A DNA stretch of 64,000 nucleotides from Rhodosorus marinus (lineage: Eukaryota > Rhodophyta > Stylonematophyceae > Stylonematales > Stylonemataceae). The stretch covers positions 1,240,001 through 1,304,000 of the forward strand of contig JAMWBK010000011.1 of NCBI GenBank assembly GCA_029953675.1, in the 5' to 3' direction. Positions within the stretch are counted from its first letter, which is position 1, and each line of letters begins with the position of its first letter. Made by a program: the position numbers and the translations under genes. Below, one piece after another: positions 22,639 through 33,599 of this stretch. The notes beneath the pieces are model-generated. The model ran no database searches and was not told the DNA's origin. It saw nothing but the letters and a program-made list of their open reading frames with translations.

Positions 22639-23668
22639 ATGTCTGGAGCATCATTGGCCATAGAGTTGGAGATCGCAGACGCTGATACTTCTTCCGGACA
22701 GTCGGATGAAGCGAATGAGGACTATCAAGGAGCTGAGGTGTCTCTGCGAGACATGGTTTCTGCGAGAGGAATTTGGGGTCGACTAGAGGAGTCGATCATG
22801 TCATGTATGCATGGAGAAGTTGTCGATCGGTCTTCTTTGTGCGCGGTTCTGGATTTGAATGGGTTGCTGTTGTTTCGTGAGACAAGGAAAGACCGGGTCA
22901 TTGGAAAGCCACCGCCCTTCGACTTCCGCATGAAGACCGGAAGGGCTTGGCTTAGGCCCAATTCGTCGGTGTTTCTGCTCTACGCTTTCAGAAGGTTTCG
23001 TGTAGGGTTTTGGAGCTCTGCCATGTCGCAGAATGTGAAAATCATGTTGCAGCATCTGCTGCATCCATTTCAGAAACCAATTTTCGTCCTGAACAGAAGG
23101 GACACATTGCCTGACTCAGCACCCGGCGCTAAACCTCATGCCACTTTGAAAGACTTGACTCTGGTAAGCACTATGTGGCAAGAAGCTACCTATCGGACCA
23201 CTTCCAGATCAAGTTGTTCTGCTTTCTGACTGATTGCGTATCAAAGTCCAGCTCTGGGAAAGCGTTCCGTACATGTCGGACAAGAACACGGTGATCGTCG
23301 ACGACACACCATCGAAAACGCGCCTGCAAGAGCTCAATCGCGTTATCGTACCGGAGTATACTGGACGCGAAGTCGGCAGCGGCTCTGATGACGATGTGCT
23401 TATATGGGTAATTATGTACCTGGAATTCTGCGCTCTTGGCATTAGCGTAGACGGATCAATCCAATCACCGATTGGATACCTCGATTTTGCAGACTTTGTA
23501 AAGCTCGGGCGCTCGGAGGACAAAGCCGTTGCGCTGTTCAATCGAATTTCAGACTTTGACGCGAATGAGGAGGTCGCTCGAATTTCTTCCACCACAGAGA
23601 AGGAAAAAGTCGCCGATGACCTGCCGCCGCAGACTAGCGCTTCGTTGCAGGAGAGAGACACACACTAA
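22639..23668 (+). CDS. FCP1-like HAD-superfamily protein, likely catalytically altered
   Basis: Two exons (22639-23163 and 23252-23668), about 313 residues. Intron 23164-23251 joins LKDLTL to LWESVPYM in phase 0, which is the same place as the intron of the paralogue at 2031-2114. The domain resembles the FCP1 homology (NLI-interacting factor, CTD phosphatase-like) fold: CAVLDLNGLLLFRET around residues 68-82, FRRFRVGFWSSAMSQNV in the middle, and VIVDDTPSKT at about 189-198. The nucleophile motif of active enzymes is DxDx(T/V); here it is D72-L-N74-G, so the second Asp is Asn, as in some plant FCP1-like proteins. The C-terminus after 290 is charged and low complexity. The start is uncertain: the frame is open 120 bases further upstream without ATG. 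Phosphatase activity is doubtful; role unknown. Confidence 0.7.
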
Positions 23669-24603
23669 CTTCAACAATTGTTTTTCGAAAACTAAATTAT
23701 CAGCGCGTATCAAGTTAGAGGGTATGAGATTGTCGAGTTTCTGCTGAGGGGCAGCATTTTCTGGCCCCCGATGAGCTTTACATGACCTTTCCGTTTCGTT
23801 CTTTTTGTCCGTATATCGGTCGACTCGTCCTCTGAATATTGCTCCGATGACCTCTTAGTCTGGACTGCCGCAGGGCTATCTGAACAGCCGATCTACCTTG
23901 GCGCCAGAGCGCCATCGAATTTCCGGTGTGAGAAAGGCGGATACGCACGTTTCTTTGCGACACTGGAAATCGGAAGCAAACTCTCTTTACATGTTGCTGA
24001 ATAGCTGGTTCAGATGAGCCATTAGCTTCTTCCCAAAAAGCACCGAGAAGAAAACCCCGGTGCGGTCCAAAACAATTGTGAATGTGAACGTCAACCTCAA
24101 ACCTAATTTGCAACCCCGCCGGCGCAAATAATACTCGATATTCAATAACGCGAACCGAAAAATATGAATGTGAATCGTCCGCTTCCAAGTCTTCTTCCAA
24201 GAATTCACAATTAAGAACACGTGTCGCATATCAATTAGTTAAATAGTAGTATCCGTTTGGGGGGTAATGATTCAGTTTACGAAGTGGTTGTTACTACCAA
24301 AACAATTTTAGTTTTTGATATAAGTACGTTTGTTGATATTGGGGAGGGGGTATTCGATCAGTCTTCCGAATTTTTTTTTACGCGGTGAGGGTGTTTTGGT
24401 CTGAAGAAGACGAGGAAAGAGTTGGATGGTTCCCTTTTGTTGGTGGAGACTGGTTTAGAATTGGCGTTCAGGATGCGCAGATCTTAAGCAACTGGTGGAG
24501 AACCGGAGTCGTGTGATTGATAAAGATCAATAGGTGTATCCTGGTCTCAGGATAATTGTATTTATAGGCTGGTTGAGGTTGGGCTCTGCTTGGATTGATA
24601 AGG
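23669..24603. other. Intergenic between FCP1-like gene and SmD1
   Basis: No gene recognised. A 140-codon minus-strand frame at 23778-24200 shows no domain. The last 250 bases are AT-rich with T runs and probably hold the SmD1 promoter. Confidence 0.4.
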
Positions 24604-25138
24604 ATGAAGCTGGTTAGGTAAGGCGAAGCGCGCTTATTGGGACTCTTTGATAGGTTGTGTTGGTTCTATTGTATAAGAGAACATGTACTTACTTTGACTG
24701 GCTTTGTAATAAATCTGTTTAGGTTTTTGACGAAATTGAGGAGCGAGACGGTCACGATCGAGCTGAAGAATGGAACTGTAATTCATGGGACGGTGACTGG
24801 TAAGTACAGGTCTTTCTGCAAATGACCGGATAGACTTGATTTTTGGATACTGATGACTCTTTTGAATCGTGGCCATGGTTCTAGGTGTGGACCACGCGAT
24901 GAACGTGCATTTGTCTACGGTTAAAATGACCCTCAAGGGAAAAAACCCGACGACACTGGACAGTTTATCCGTTCGAGGGAGCTCGATTCGTTATGTCATT
25001 CTTCCTGATTCCTTAAACATCGACGCGTTGCTTGTAGATGACAGTATTCGTCAACGAGGTGTTCCAGGCAAGCCGGAAGCGGCTGCGGGTCGGGGTCGTG
25101 GTCGAGGAAGAGGGAGGGGCAGAGGAGTTCGGCGGTAG
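24604..25138 (+). CDS. Small nuclear ribonucleoprotein Sm D1
   Basis: Three exons: 24604-24617, 24723-24799 and 24885-25138; 114 residues. Sm D1 is one of seven proteins in the heteroheptameric ring around the U-rich Sm site of U1, U2, U4 and U5 snRNAs. The product starts MKLVRFLTKL, exactly as expected for the family, which is what reveals the 14-base first exon ending at gttag before gtaagg. Sm motif 1 covers about residues 13-45 ([18 protein letters not shown]), Sm motif 2 about 60-72 ([13 protein letters not shown]), and the tail is a GR repeat followed by VRR, the usual target of arginine dimethylation. Length is close to the 119 residues of the human protein. Both intron phases fit. Confidence 0.96.
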
Positions 25139-26410
25139 TCGATTTGAGGATGCTGCAAGAAGAAGCTACTGTTTGCGCTGAGCTGCACATTAAGTTCGGA
25201 ATAGGTCTTTTTTACGAGTGTCTAGACGGCTTGAAATGGTTGAGGATCGCCCAATTTTCCAATGGCGTGCGGTTACTTCAGCACGGATCCTCATGATGGG
25301 CGAGATTTTGGATTAGGTTGGAGGTGGGGCGTGATAGCTCCACGACTGCTGATGAGGAGGTCTGCTGCCGAACAGTTTTCTTCGTCAATAGCTACAGTCT
25401 AGGCTTCCGAGTAGGAAGTTCCAGGCCCCAAGGTTGTTGCCTTTTTCTCCACGCGTTTGGGGAGGAATAAATCTCTGCTGAAGCATAAGTCCAATTATCA
25501 AGTTGCTTTTGTAAAGAGTGCGAGAATATCTAGAGGAATTATAGAAGATTGTAATTTGTGAGAACTGTGCGAGCAACTTGCGGAGGAGGGCTACACTCGA
25601 GGACGGGCAGTGATTCCACTACGAGAAGAAACATACCTCCGCTGGTTGGTGAACAGCGATTCAACTCAATCAGAAGTAGAACCACAATTCTCGGGACCAT
25701 GGAAGGACGCTTTTAAGTGATGCGCTTCTTCTCGAGAACCAAAGCAGGCATAGGACATAGCCTTTGGTCATACCAACTCGACATTCCATGCATTCATCTG
25801 TCTCCAATCGCCAACCCGAAATACGAATACCTATCACAGTGTTAGGCAGAATCCTAACAGGGATACACTAGGAATCAACCAGAGCAGCCGTACACTTCAC
25901 AACCAGCAACAGCGCACGCGATTAGAACATGGCCAAGCACCAATCATTACAAACATATCGAACTAATGCAAACCGACTCCAAACAGAAATCCTTCTCAAA
26001 GCGATAAAAGTCCGTCCCCACAACGATCATAAGAAAATCAAACACAAACAATCAACTTTCACATCTACAAAGCAAACCAACTCCTTCTATCTAAAATTAT
26101 CCGTTATTCTTAAAATAGAAGTGTCCTATTAGTCTCAAGCCATAGTCTTTTTGTTTCTTCAGACTAGCGATAGCATCTACACAGAAATTTGGCCATTTAT
26201 CCTGTTTTCTTCTCGTCGGTTTTCTATTCTAATCTACCAAATTCCATCGAACACCCAAAAAAATTAAACAAGTGTTTTATTTAACAAAACAAAACAAATC
26301 AGTTCTCCGGAAAATTATCCACCAAAAAGTTGGATTGACAGGGTGTCCTCAAAATCTTCAACTGAGTTTTTTCGGTTTTTCATATCAAGTATTAAGAAAA
26401 CAAAAAGGCG
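25139..26410. other. Intergenic, no recognised gene
   Basis: SmD1 3' flank followed by increasingly AT-rich DNA. No frame has family similarity and no repeat structure was found beyond homopolymer runs near 26260-26330. Confidence 0.4.
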
Positions 26411-26702
26411 GCATTTTTGAGTGTTTTTAATTGGATTTTTTTTTTGATTTTCTTCTGGGATTTGAGAAGACTTTGTTTTGGTACTTATCGTAAGGCTGTG
26501 CCAAGTTTGTCGGGTTTTTCGCTGTTTGCCAATCTAAAACCCCACTGTTTTCTCGAGTTTAACCACTTTTGGGTCGTAAACAGAGAAAAACCGGACGGAC
26601 TCGGCAAAAACCAGACGCCCTAGCATTTTTGAGTGTTTTTGAACGGATTTTTTTGGGGGGGTTTTCTTGTTGGATTTGAGAAGATCTTGTTTTGGTACTT
26701 AT
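26411..26702. mobile_element. Foldback (MITE-like) insertion flanked by a 70-78 base direct repeat
   Basis: The segment 26411-26488 (gcatttttgagtgttttt ... tttggtacttat) is repeated at 26633-26702. Between them is 26489-26632, whose interior is an imperfect inverted repeat: gtgccaagtttgtcgggtt at about 26498 pairs with the reverse of aaccggacggactcggcaa near 26590-26607. A related element (gtgccgggtgggtcgggttt ... cgctgttt) occurs at about 58711-58800. I read this as a small non-autonomous element inserted between the copies of a local duplication; the alternative is a purely local rearrangement. Confidence 0.5.
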
Positions 26703-26936
26703 AGTTTAGTATCGATGGGGAAGAGAACATTGTGAGGATTTTGTAGTGTTTGCTTTTTATGTTGGGAAGGAGAAGAAGTTGGAGAGGATAGGATAGACTT
26801 AGTCTAGTTTGAGGTTAGGAAGTTTGAGTTAGTTCAGTCTAGTGTTTTTGTTTTTGGTGGTTTTTTAGGTTTGAGATTTTGAGGAAGTTTTGTGAGAATC
26901 TGTTTGGTTTTCGGTGGGTTTTTTTGGGGGAGAGAG

Positions 26937-27718
26937 ATGGAGAGAGAGGAAGGATGGAAGGAGGCGATGAGCGTTGAGAAAAGGAAGAGGGAGGAGAGGG
27001 AGGGTGGTCTTGCTCGGGGTGGTCCTGTACAGAGGCGTCGTCGTTTTGACTATGAGTTGGTTGAGACGGTGACGCTTCTGCCCGAATGGGATGAGAGGAC
27101 TTTTCGTATGAAGGCTGAGGCCGAGATTCAGAAGTATGCGGCGCCACAGTCAAGAATTCGAAAATCTACCGCAGCGCGTACGAATATGAACGGGGAAGTT
27201 CTACAAATGTACTCCTGCTCTAACAAACGATGCTCGATGCGGATGAGAACAGTACGTGATTTGGCCCTGTTCAGCTCGTTGGAAATGAAACTAAGTACAA
27301 TCTACTACCCTTTCCTCATGACCAGATCTCTCAGAGTTCTACTGTGAAAATCTATGTTGGCCATCCGCACGACTGCAGCTATTCAAAAGCGTATTCGGGA
27401 ACAGTTCCTCAACCAAAGTTTCAGAACTGGGCCTACCCAGCGCCTTCGCCAGTTGATACGCATGTTCCTAGCAGGTACGAGAGGGCAACGGCAACTAAAA
27501 CAGCTCCACCACCGGCACCGAAGCCTTCAACGGAAGCCACGCGATCCCCAAAACCAGCTGCTACCTCTGAGGGGAAGAGACTTGCGAAACTCCGACCTGA
27601 AACTAAGAAGCCAGAGATTGTCCCGGTGGAGCCAGAGACTATCCCCGTACATGGCCTTCGAGCTACTGTTGCATCTGCCTTTGAACGGTTCAGGAAAATC
27701 TTCCTCAGCAGCTCATAG
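26937..27718 (+). CDS. Protein with possible FLYWCH/WRKY-like zinc finger
   Basis: Two exons (26937-27251 and 27326-27718, intron 74 bases, phase 0), about 235 residues. The N-terminus is rich in Glu, Lys and Arg and includes a nuclear-localisation-like RRRR cluster. The splice joins YSCSNKRCSMRMRT to ISQSSTVKIYVGHPHDC, producing C-x4-C-x18-H-x-H, the spacing seen in FLYWCH/WRKY-GCM1-type zinc fingers. The C-terminal half is Pro/Ala/Thr/Lys-rich and likely disordered. The first in-frame ATG after the pyrimidine-poor leader is used; an upstream GTG frame extension is ignored. A DNA-binding or transposase-derived role is an inference. I do not recognise an orthologue. Confidence 0.55.
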
Positions 27719-28929
27719 CTAAAGATTGGCCCTTCCTAACCTTAGCCTGTAGCCGCGAATAGGTGACTTGACGCTGGGTGCAGACCACTTCATTCTCGTG
27801 ACAGCAAAATGCCAACTCGAAGCAAACCGGAACTTCACCGCGACTATCCTTTTCCGATCTTGCCTCCTACTACTAAAGAGCTATGTATTTCTTTTTCCCG
27901 CCAACATCACGCACGTGGAACTGAATCAACATTCCGAGCAACGCGAGTGAGACTCTCTCCAAAACCCTAGTCGACAGTTGAGTGAAGATCATAATGATCA
28001 GCTCATCGGCTCATCTTTTGTATGAGAAAACTACTCAATCGAGACTTTCTTCAGAGTTCCAACCTCCGCCAATCCAACCAAACGTTCTTCTTTCTTTTCG
28101 GGCATGCAACAACCTTCCTGCCGGCATCGATAGATAGAATCCGCCCCACCATCATCAGCGTAACGACTTTTGCAAGCCGTTGGATTCTTACGATCGATGC
28201 AAGCCTAGATTTGGAATGCTCTTCCAGTGGATATCTGCATCGATGGTACGAATCCAGCCGCTGGAAACTCACTCCGCACCATCTACCAGTCCATCTAGAA
28301 CTGGAGAGTTCAGGTTTCTGAATATGAAACTCCCTACGGGTCTGGAACTGTTAGCATTGTGCCAATTAAAAATGGTGGCGGGTAGGGGCAAGGGAGGATA
28401 GTCGGCTTCTAACCACCGCTTGCCCACACGACTAGACTCACCATTCAGAGTTTCTCAAGTTTGAAAAGTACTTAGCAGCTATGTTGTTGAGCTTGAGACT
28501 CTCGATGTGAGTCCAAAAGCTCCAGTTTTGAAGCCTTCCAGATAAAGCGCAGGGATTCTCAGTCTCGAATCCGGGAGAGTCGTCTTAATACCTCGTACGA
28601 GACAACACCAAAAATAGGACTCGGCGAGCAGGAGGAGGACATACAGTCAAAGCACCATTAGCATCTCAGGTACGGAGAATTGCTGCAGTGTCAACCGTAG
28701 CCAGCGAAAGCTTGAGGGCAGGGTACATCAATAGAGGTATGCCTGATGAGCTCGGGTAAGAGTTTGAATTCTAGGCTTTCCGAAGCAGCTAAGAGGGAGG
28801 TTGCAGAGTTGATCATGTTCTGTTAGGTATTGGCTGTCGTGGAGGGTGCTGGAGACTACAAGCCCAACATGTTTTTGTTGTCTGCCAAGTAGAGCATCTT
28901 AGCGAGTGGCCTATGGCGTGGTTTTCAAG
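27719..28929. other. Intergenic and possible 5' exons of the channel gene
   Basis: No complete gene recognised. A strong donor (caag before gtaagttg at 28930) precedes the first recognisable channel exon, so a short 5' exon of that gene probably ends at 28929. Its start codon could not be identified. Frames of 60-100 codons between 27768 and 28400 show no similarity. Confidence 0.4.
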
Positions 28930-28981
28930 GTAAGTTGAAGCAAACTAGTCTGCATGGATCTTTAGAGGCTGCAGTATCCAG

Positions 28982-31900
28982 AAACTGACTAGGCAGGAGC
29001 GCTTGCTTCGAATTCTGCTTCTCAGCGATGAAGATCCGAGCTGGAAAACCACAGGTATCCTCCTGCTCATTGGAGCTATCTACTGGATTCTCGTGTTCGT
29101 CGTTCCCGCGCTTCTGTTTGTTTTCCTGCATCTATGTCGACACCGGAAGGCGTGGGAGCGGGTGAGGCGGGGAAACGAATCTGAAGGAGAGAGTATTTTC
29201 GCACTCATACGACGACTGACCACAGGCTCACTTCGGACATAGTCTCTGAGCAGGTCCGCTTTTAGGAACACCTCCTTTCTCTGGGGCAAGGTCAGGTCTC
29301 GAACGTATGCCTTCGTGCACTACTATGTGGGCAAGTGGATGGATAACGTCAGAGTTGCGTTCATTCTTGCGATTATCATCGCGAATATCGCCACTTCCGT
29401 GCAACAACGGATTGACACAGGCTGGGGAATCACCATGGTAGCGCCGCTTGACCCCGAACATGAATTGTCCATGGTGTTTTGGTTGTTGAGCGGGAGTCAC
29501 CCCTGACGATGCTCTTCGCTTGTTTTTTTTCCTGTCCTAGCTCGTCAGCGGTATCTATTTGACGCTCGATTTTTTCTTCCGGACTACGCTTCTACCTCTT
29601 GAGCGTAGCACATGGTGGTGGCTTGTTTCGTATCACACTGGATGTACTGCGTTCTCACTCTCGTCGGCTATTGCAGTATGCTTATAATCCCATTTCTCAG
29701 CAATGTTGAGGTGTTTGCTTGCTCTTTTACGCAAGGCTGATGTTTCTTGCTCAAAAAATGTGTGATCCGATGCTCAGGCGGGACTTGGCTACGAGTCGTG
29801 GCTCAATCTCAACTTTCTGGTAGTTATTCCTTTCTACTTCGCGGTCGTGAAGGTAATCTATGGATCACTAGCGAAGGACCCACGATTTATGGATGTCGCA
29901 TATGCAGATAGTGGATCTGTGAACCAGTATGTTGTGGCTTGGACATGGTACCTTTTCTTTTTGTGTGTGAGCTTCGCGGGGATGTTTCTCACGGTGAGAG
30001 AAGCGTTGCATCTCTCAACATGAACGCTCTTAACCTGGGCTTCTCCACGATCGCTAGTACCTTAAATTCTCGTCTCTACTTCTTCTTTCCGTGCACCTCT
30101 GTTCAGTTGGAAGTTCTCGGAAATCCGGACGGATTTGCGGAGTGGTCCGTGACTATCAACGGCTGGAACTTTCTCACGGGCACGGTGTTCTCCATGGTGA
30201 CCATAACAACGGTTGGATACGGAAACCTGACCCCAGACTCCTACCCCGGAATCATCTTTATGTCTATGGTTATTGTATATGGAATATTCTACATCGCACA
30301 ACGCCTCTCCATTCTTTTTACGCAGCTATCAAAATTCCGCCAAGGAGGAGGCTCTTATCGAAGGAATTTTCTGACTAGGTGAGCCGAAGACGCAACGCGT
30401 GGCAACCTTACTGAGCTTTTAACTCACTGCTTCATGCGTATGACCGCACACAGTCCACAACATGTTGTTGTTGCTGGAGATTTCAGACCTGGCGATTTGC
30501 TGGCGTTCACCACCGCCTTTTACACACGCCGCTGGAACATGAGCACCAATATCGTGTTGCTCTCGTGGTCAACGCAGCTGAGTGGGAGGGAACGAAACCT
30601 CCTTGCGCGGTCCGAAATCGGCAACAAAGTCTCGTTTATTCGTGGAGAGGCGATGGATCGGAACGATCGCGAAAGGGCTGCGGTAGGTGCAAGTTCAGAC
30701 AGACCCCCACATCGAAAATTTTGTGGGCCGCAGGCGCACGCTTCTGGCTAAGCTCGACCTAGTTTCTTTGTCGGGTGTGCGTTTTCGTGTGTCGTCCTTG
30801 CAGGTGGCAATGGCTGAAGCCTGCGCCGTTTTGTCTCCCATAGAAGCAGAGAATCTGGAGGAGGCCGACAAGATCAACGCGATGCGGGTCCTGGGTATTC
30901 GCTCCAATGCTCCCAAGGTGCTTTTGCGCACCAAAAAAGTCCACTGTAGGGGCGCTCTAGGTTGCTGACCGCCGCTGTGCTCAGGTTCCAATATTTTCTG
31001 TACATCGTTTGACTTCGTCGAATCGGCTTTTCGAAAATGCCTGCTACACGTTCGTGGACAAGGAGGCCCGCGCATACCACAACGGGGAATCTCTAGGTTT
31101 CGACCGGATTATTTCTTTGCTGGTCGTCCTGAACCTTCGCTGCCCGGGATTCAGCACATTCTTCACAAATCTCGTCATGCTTTGGAGATTCAAGCCATCT
31201 ATTGATGACCCTCCGGGCAGGCTCGAATACAAAGCTGGTACCCACATGGGCCCGCGAATGCTATTGAGGAAGGAAACAGAACGAGAGATACCTTGAAAGC
31301 ATTTTGCTGAGACTATCTTCACAGATTATGGAATGGTTTTAATGTGCGTCGTCTCGTCAAACCTCGAAAGGACGGTCATGGTTAACGAACTGGAGGCAGA
31401 CTACATCCTTCCCAATGAGTGCAACATTTCTGTGCTTGGCGCGGAGGAGCAGGTACAGCCGTTGACTCTCGTTTCGATCACCGTGGAAGCAGCCTCTCTA
31501 ACCCGAACGTTTCAATCGCGCAGGTGGACCAGTTTCTGGAGGATTCGGACGAATTCGAGGCCCATGAGTCGATTCACAGACTTCGAATGGAACGGAACCT
31601 TCCACGAGAACCTGGAACTCTCCCGCAAACCGGTGTAGCGGGATCAGAGCCGACGGATGCTGAAGTTGACGACGACATGGCCGGAGCCTCGGCTCATCTC
31701 AGAGTGCTGCATTCAGCAACCCTGTCGGTTGTAGGGCATACTGTCATTGCCGCGTTTTCGAAGAATTCTCTCAGTCTCGTTTTCAACATTCTAGAACGTC
31801 GTACGACATATCCTGCTCACTATCTTTCACTTGAAGATTTCGAACTCTAAACAAGCGTCTCTACGTTTTAGAGCAAGCGCACCTGGAGAGGAAAGTCGTG

Positions 31901-33560
31901 CTCCTGATGCCCGACCTCAACGAGTCGGAAGTCGAACAGCTACAAGCTCGCAATGTCTCCGTGGTTGTTACGGACCCTAGTCGGGCGAAGGCGCTCAGGC
32001 GTGTGAATTTACACAAGGTAACACCTGTTGAAAGAAAAAAGGGACTGGACAAGACACCGTTTGTTTCGCGGGTCTCAAACATCCGTACCCTGTGCGGTTT
32101 CGAAAGGCTTCTGCGGTGATCATTTTAATGGAGGAAACGGTTGGCTCAGACCAAGGTTCAGTTCTTAACGACTCGAAGCCGAGCTACTGCCTATTGCTGG
32201 TTCAGTCGATTGTGAAGAATCTCCATGAAGACCAGGTAAGGGCATGGACCAAATACAACGTTAGGTGATGGCATGCCAAGAGCACTCTTCTGAACCCGGC
32301 AGCTTTCAAAATTGACCCTTCCAGAAACCGATTATTCAAATCTTGTCGCGCGGGCTACATCTTGAGAGCAGCCTAGAGCACGATTTCTTCCTTAAACTTG
32401 ATCAAGTAGCACAGAGCGTTAGCCGAAAGCACGGAAAATCTCTTTGTCCGTACATTTGGCGTCGGAGGGGCTGATCATCTTTCCGTTCCCGTGTTGCTGT
32501 GTGCGGAGCACAGACCGTTAGGGACATCGGCTTGGAGTTGCTCGAAGAGGAAGAAGAGGCTGAGGAGGGCTACTCCAAGGAATCATTGGAGTCATTGCCG
32601 GATCACTATGACAGTCTGTCAACAATGTCTAGAGGAGATCCTCTGCCAGACGTTCATGACCGAGGTAGCACTGGAAGGCGACGACGACGGAAGTTCCTCG
32701 AACAAGCCGGCACCAACGTAATTGAAGACCTTGAGAATATCGAGGTGAGATTGAGCCGTTCGCGTTCTACCCAACTAGGCGAATGGGGCAAAAGCGCTTA
32801 ACCCGAGACGTCTGTACTTGCTTTTTTCTAGATTTTTAGCACATCCACCTACATGAGCGGAAGTCTGGTGATGACAGCAATTCTTCCGGGGATGATTGCT
32901 TCTGAAATTTGTGCTCCAGGCAGTTTTGGACTTTTCAGAAATCTGCTTTCAGCAGAGAACGACGTGTAGGCTAAGAACCCCTGTTAGCTCATCAGCTTCT
33001 ATTAGCATTTTCGCGGTAGCTTACTCGGCGAGTTTTATGCACCTTGCAGGAGCCGCGTACATGCTCTACGAGTTCCAGGTATCTGGTCAGGTCGGACGTG
33101 GATTGAGTTTTTCATTGCAGTGAACAGGAGAAATGGGATCGCGCTTGGTCTTTTTCGCCATCCTACAGCGCAGGTCTGCACCCATCACGTGATGAACTTG
33201 CCGACTCGGAGCAGCGCTTGCGACGGAGACGGGACACAAGCCAGTCTAGGCGATAGATGGTACGTGCGATTTCCGTTCGGTTAGATTGATTTCCGTGGTT
33301 GATTTTCATAACAGTGGAGCCTGCATTCCACGCTTGTTCTTCATAGGATGTACACGAACCCAGCTCACTGTACGGTTCTGAGCTCTGAAGACCTGGCATA
33401 TGTTTATGTTTCAGATGTCCGTAGACTGAACAGGCAACTCAGCAGTTCCAGAGCTTTTTCAAGGCCAAGTATGGCAGCATTCAGTAGGGAAAGCCTTCGC
33501 AGCTCACGGCAGTCGGAGGTGCCCCCTGTTCCGAACGGAGATGAAAGGCCTTCATGCTGA
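28982..33560 (+). CDS. BK/Slo-type potassium channel with two RCK domains
   Basis: Exons read: 28982-29161, 29243-29473, 29541-29675, 29778-29993, 30107-30378, 30454-30682, 30804-30917, 30985-31237, 31325-31452, 31524-31797, 31872-32017, 32107-32235, 32325-32405, 32514-32744, from 32832, a piece ending at 33173, and 33315-33560. Phases agree at all listed joins. Membrane segments (GAIYWILVFVVPALLFVF, VRVAFILAIIIANIATSV, LVSGIYLTLDFFF, FLVVIPFYFAVV, WYLFFLCVSFAGMFLT) are followed by the pore with selectivity filter TTVGYGN and S6. RCK1 starts PQHVVVAGDF, with FIRGEAMDRNDRERA and later LVVLNLRCPGFSTFF, a BK hallmark. RCK2 includes VVGHTVIAAF, KVVLLMPDLNE and NGIALGLFRHP. The 5' exon(s) and the join around 32968-33122 are unresolved. 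S4 arginines are not evident. Expected role: potassium efflux gated by an intracellular ligand. Confidence 0.87.
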
Positions 33561-33599
33561 TGCATACGTAGACTGTACATAACCGGGGCATTAAATAAT

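Noticed and set aside
28022-28321. 99-codon plus-strand frame before the channel gene
   Set aside because: It does not match any channel region and has no splice sites joining it to the first recognised exon.
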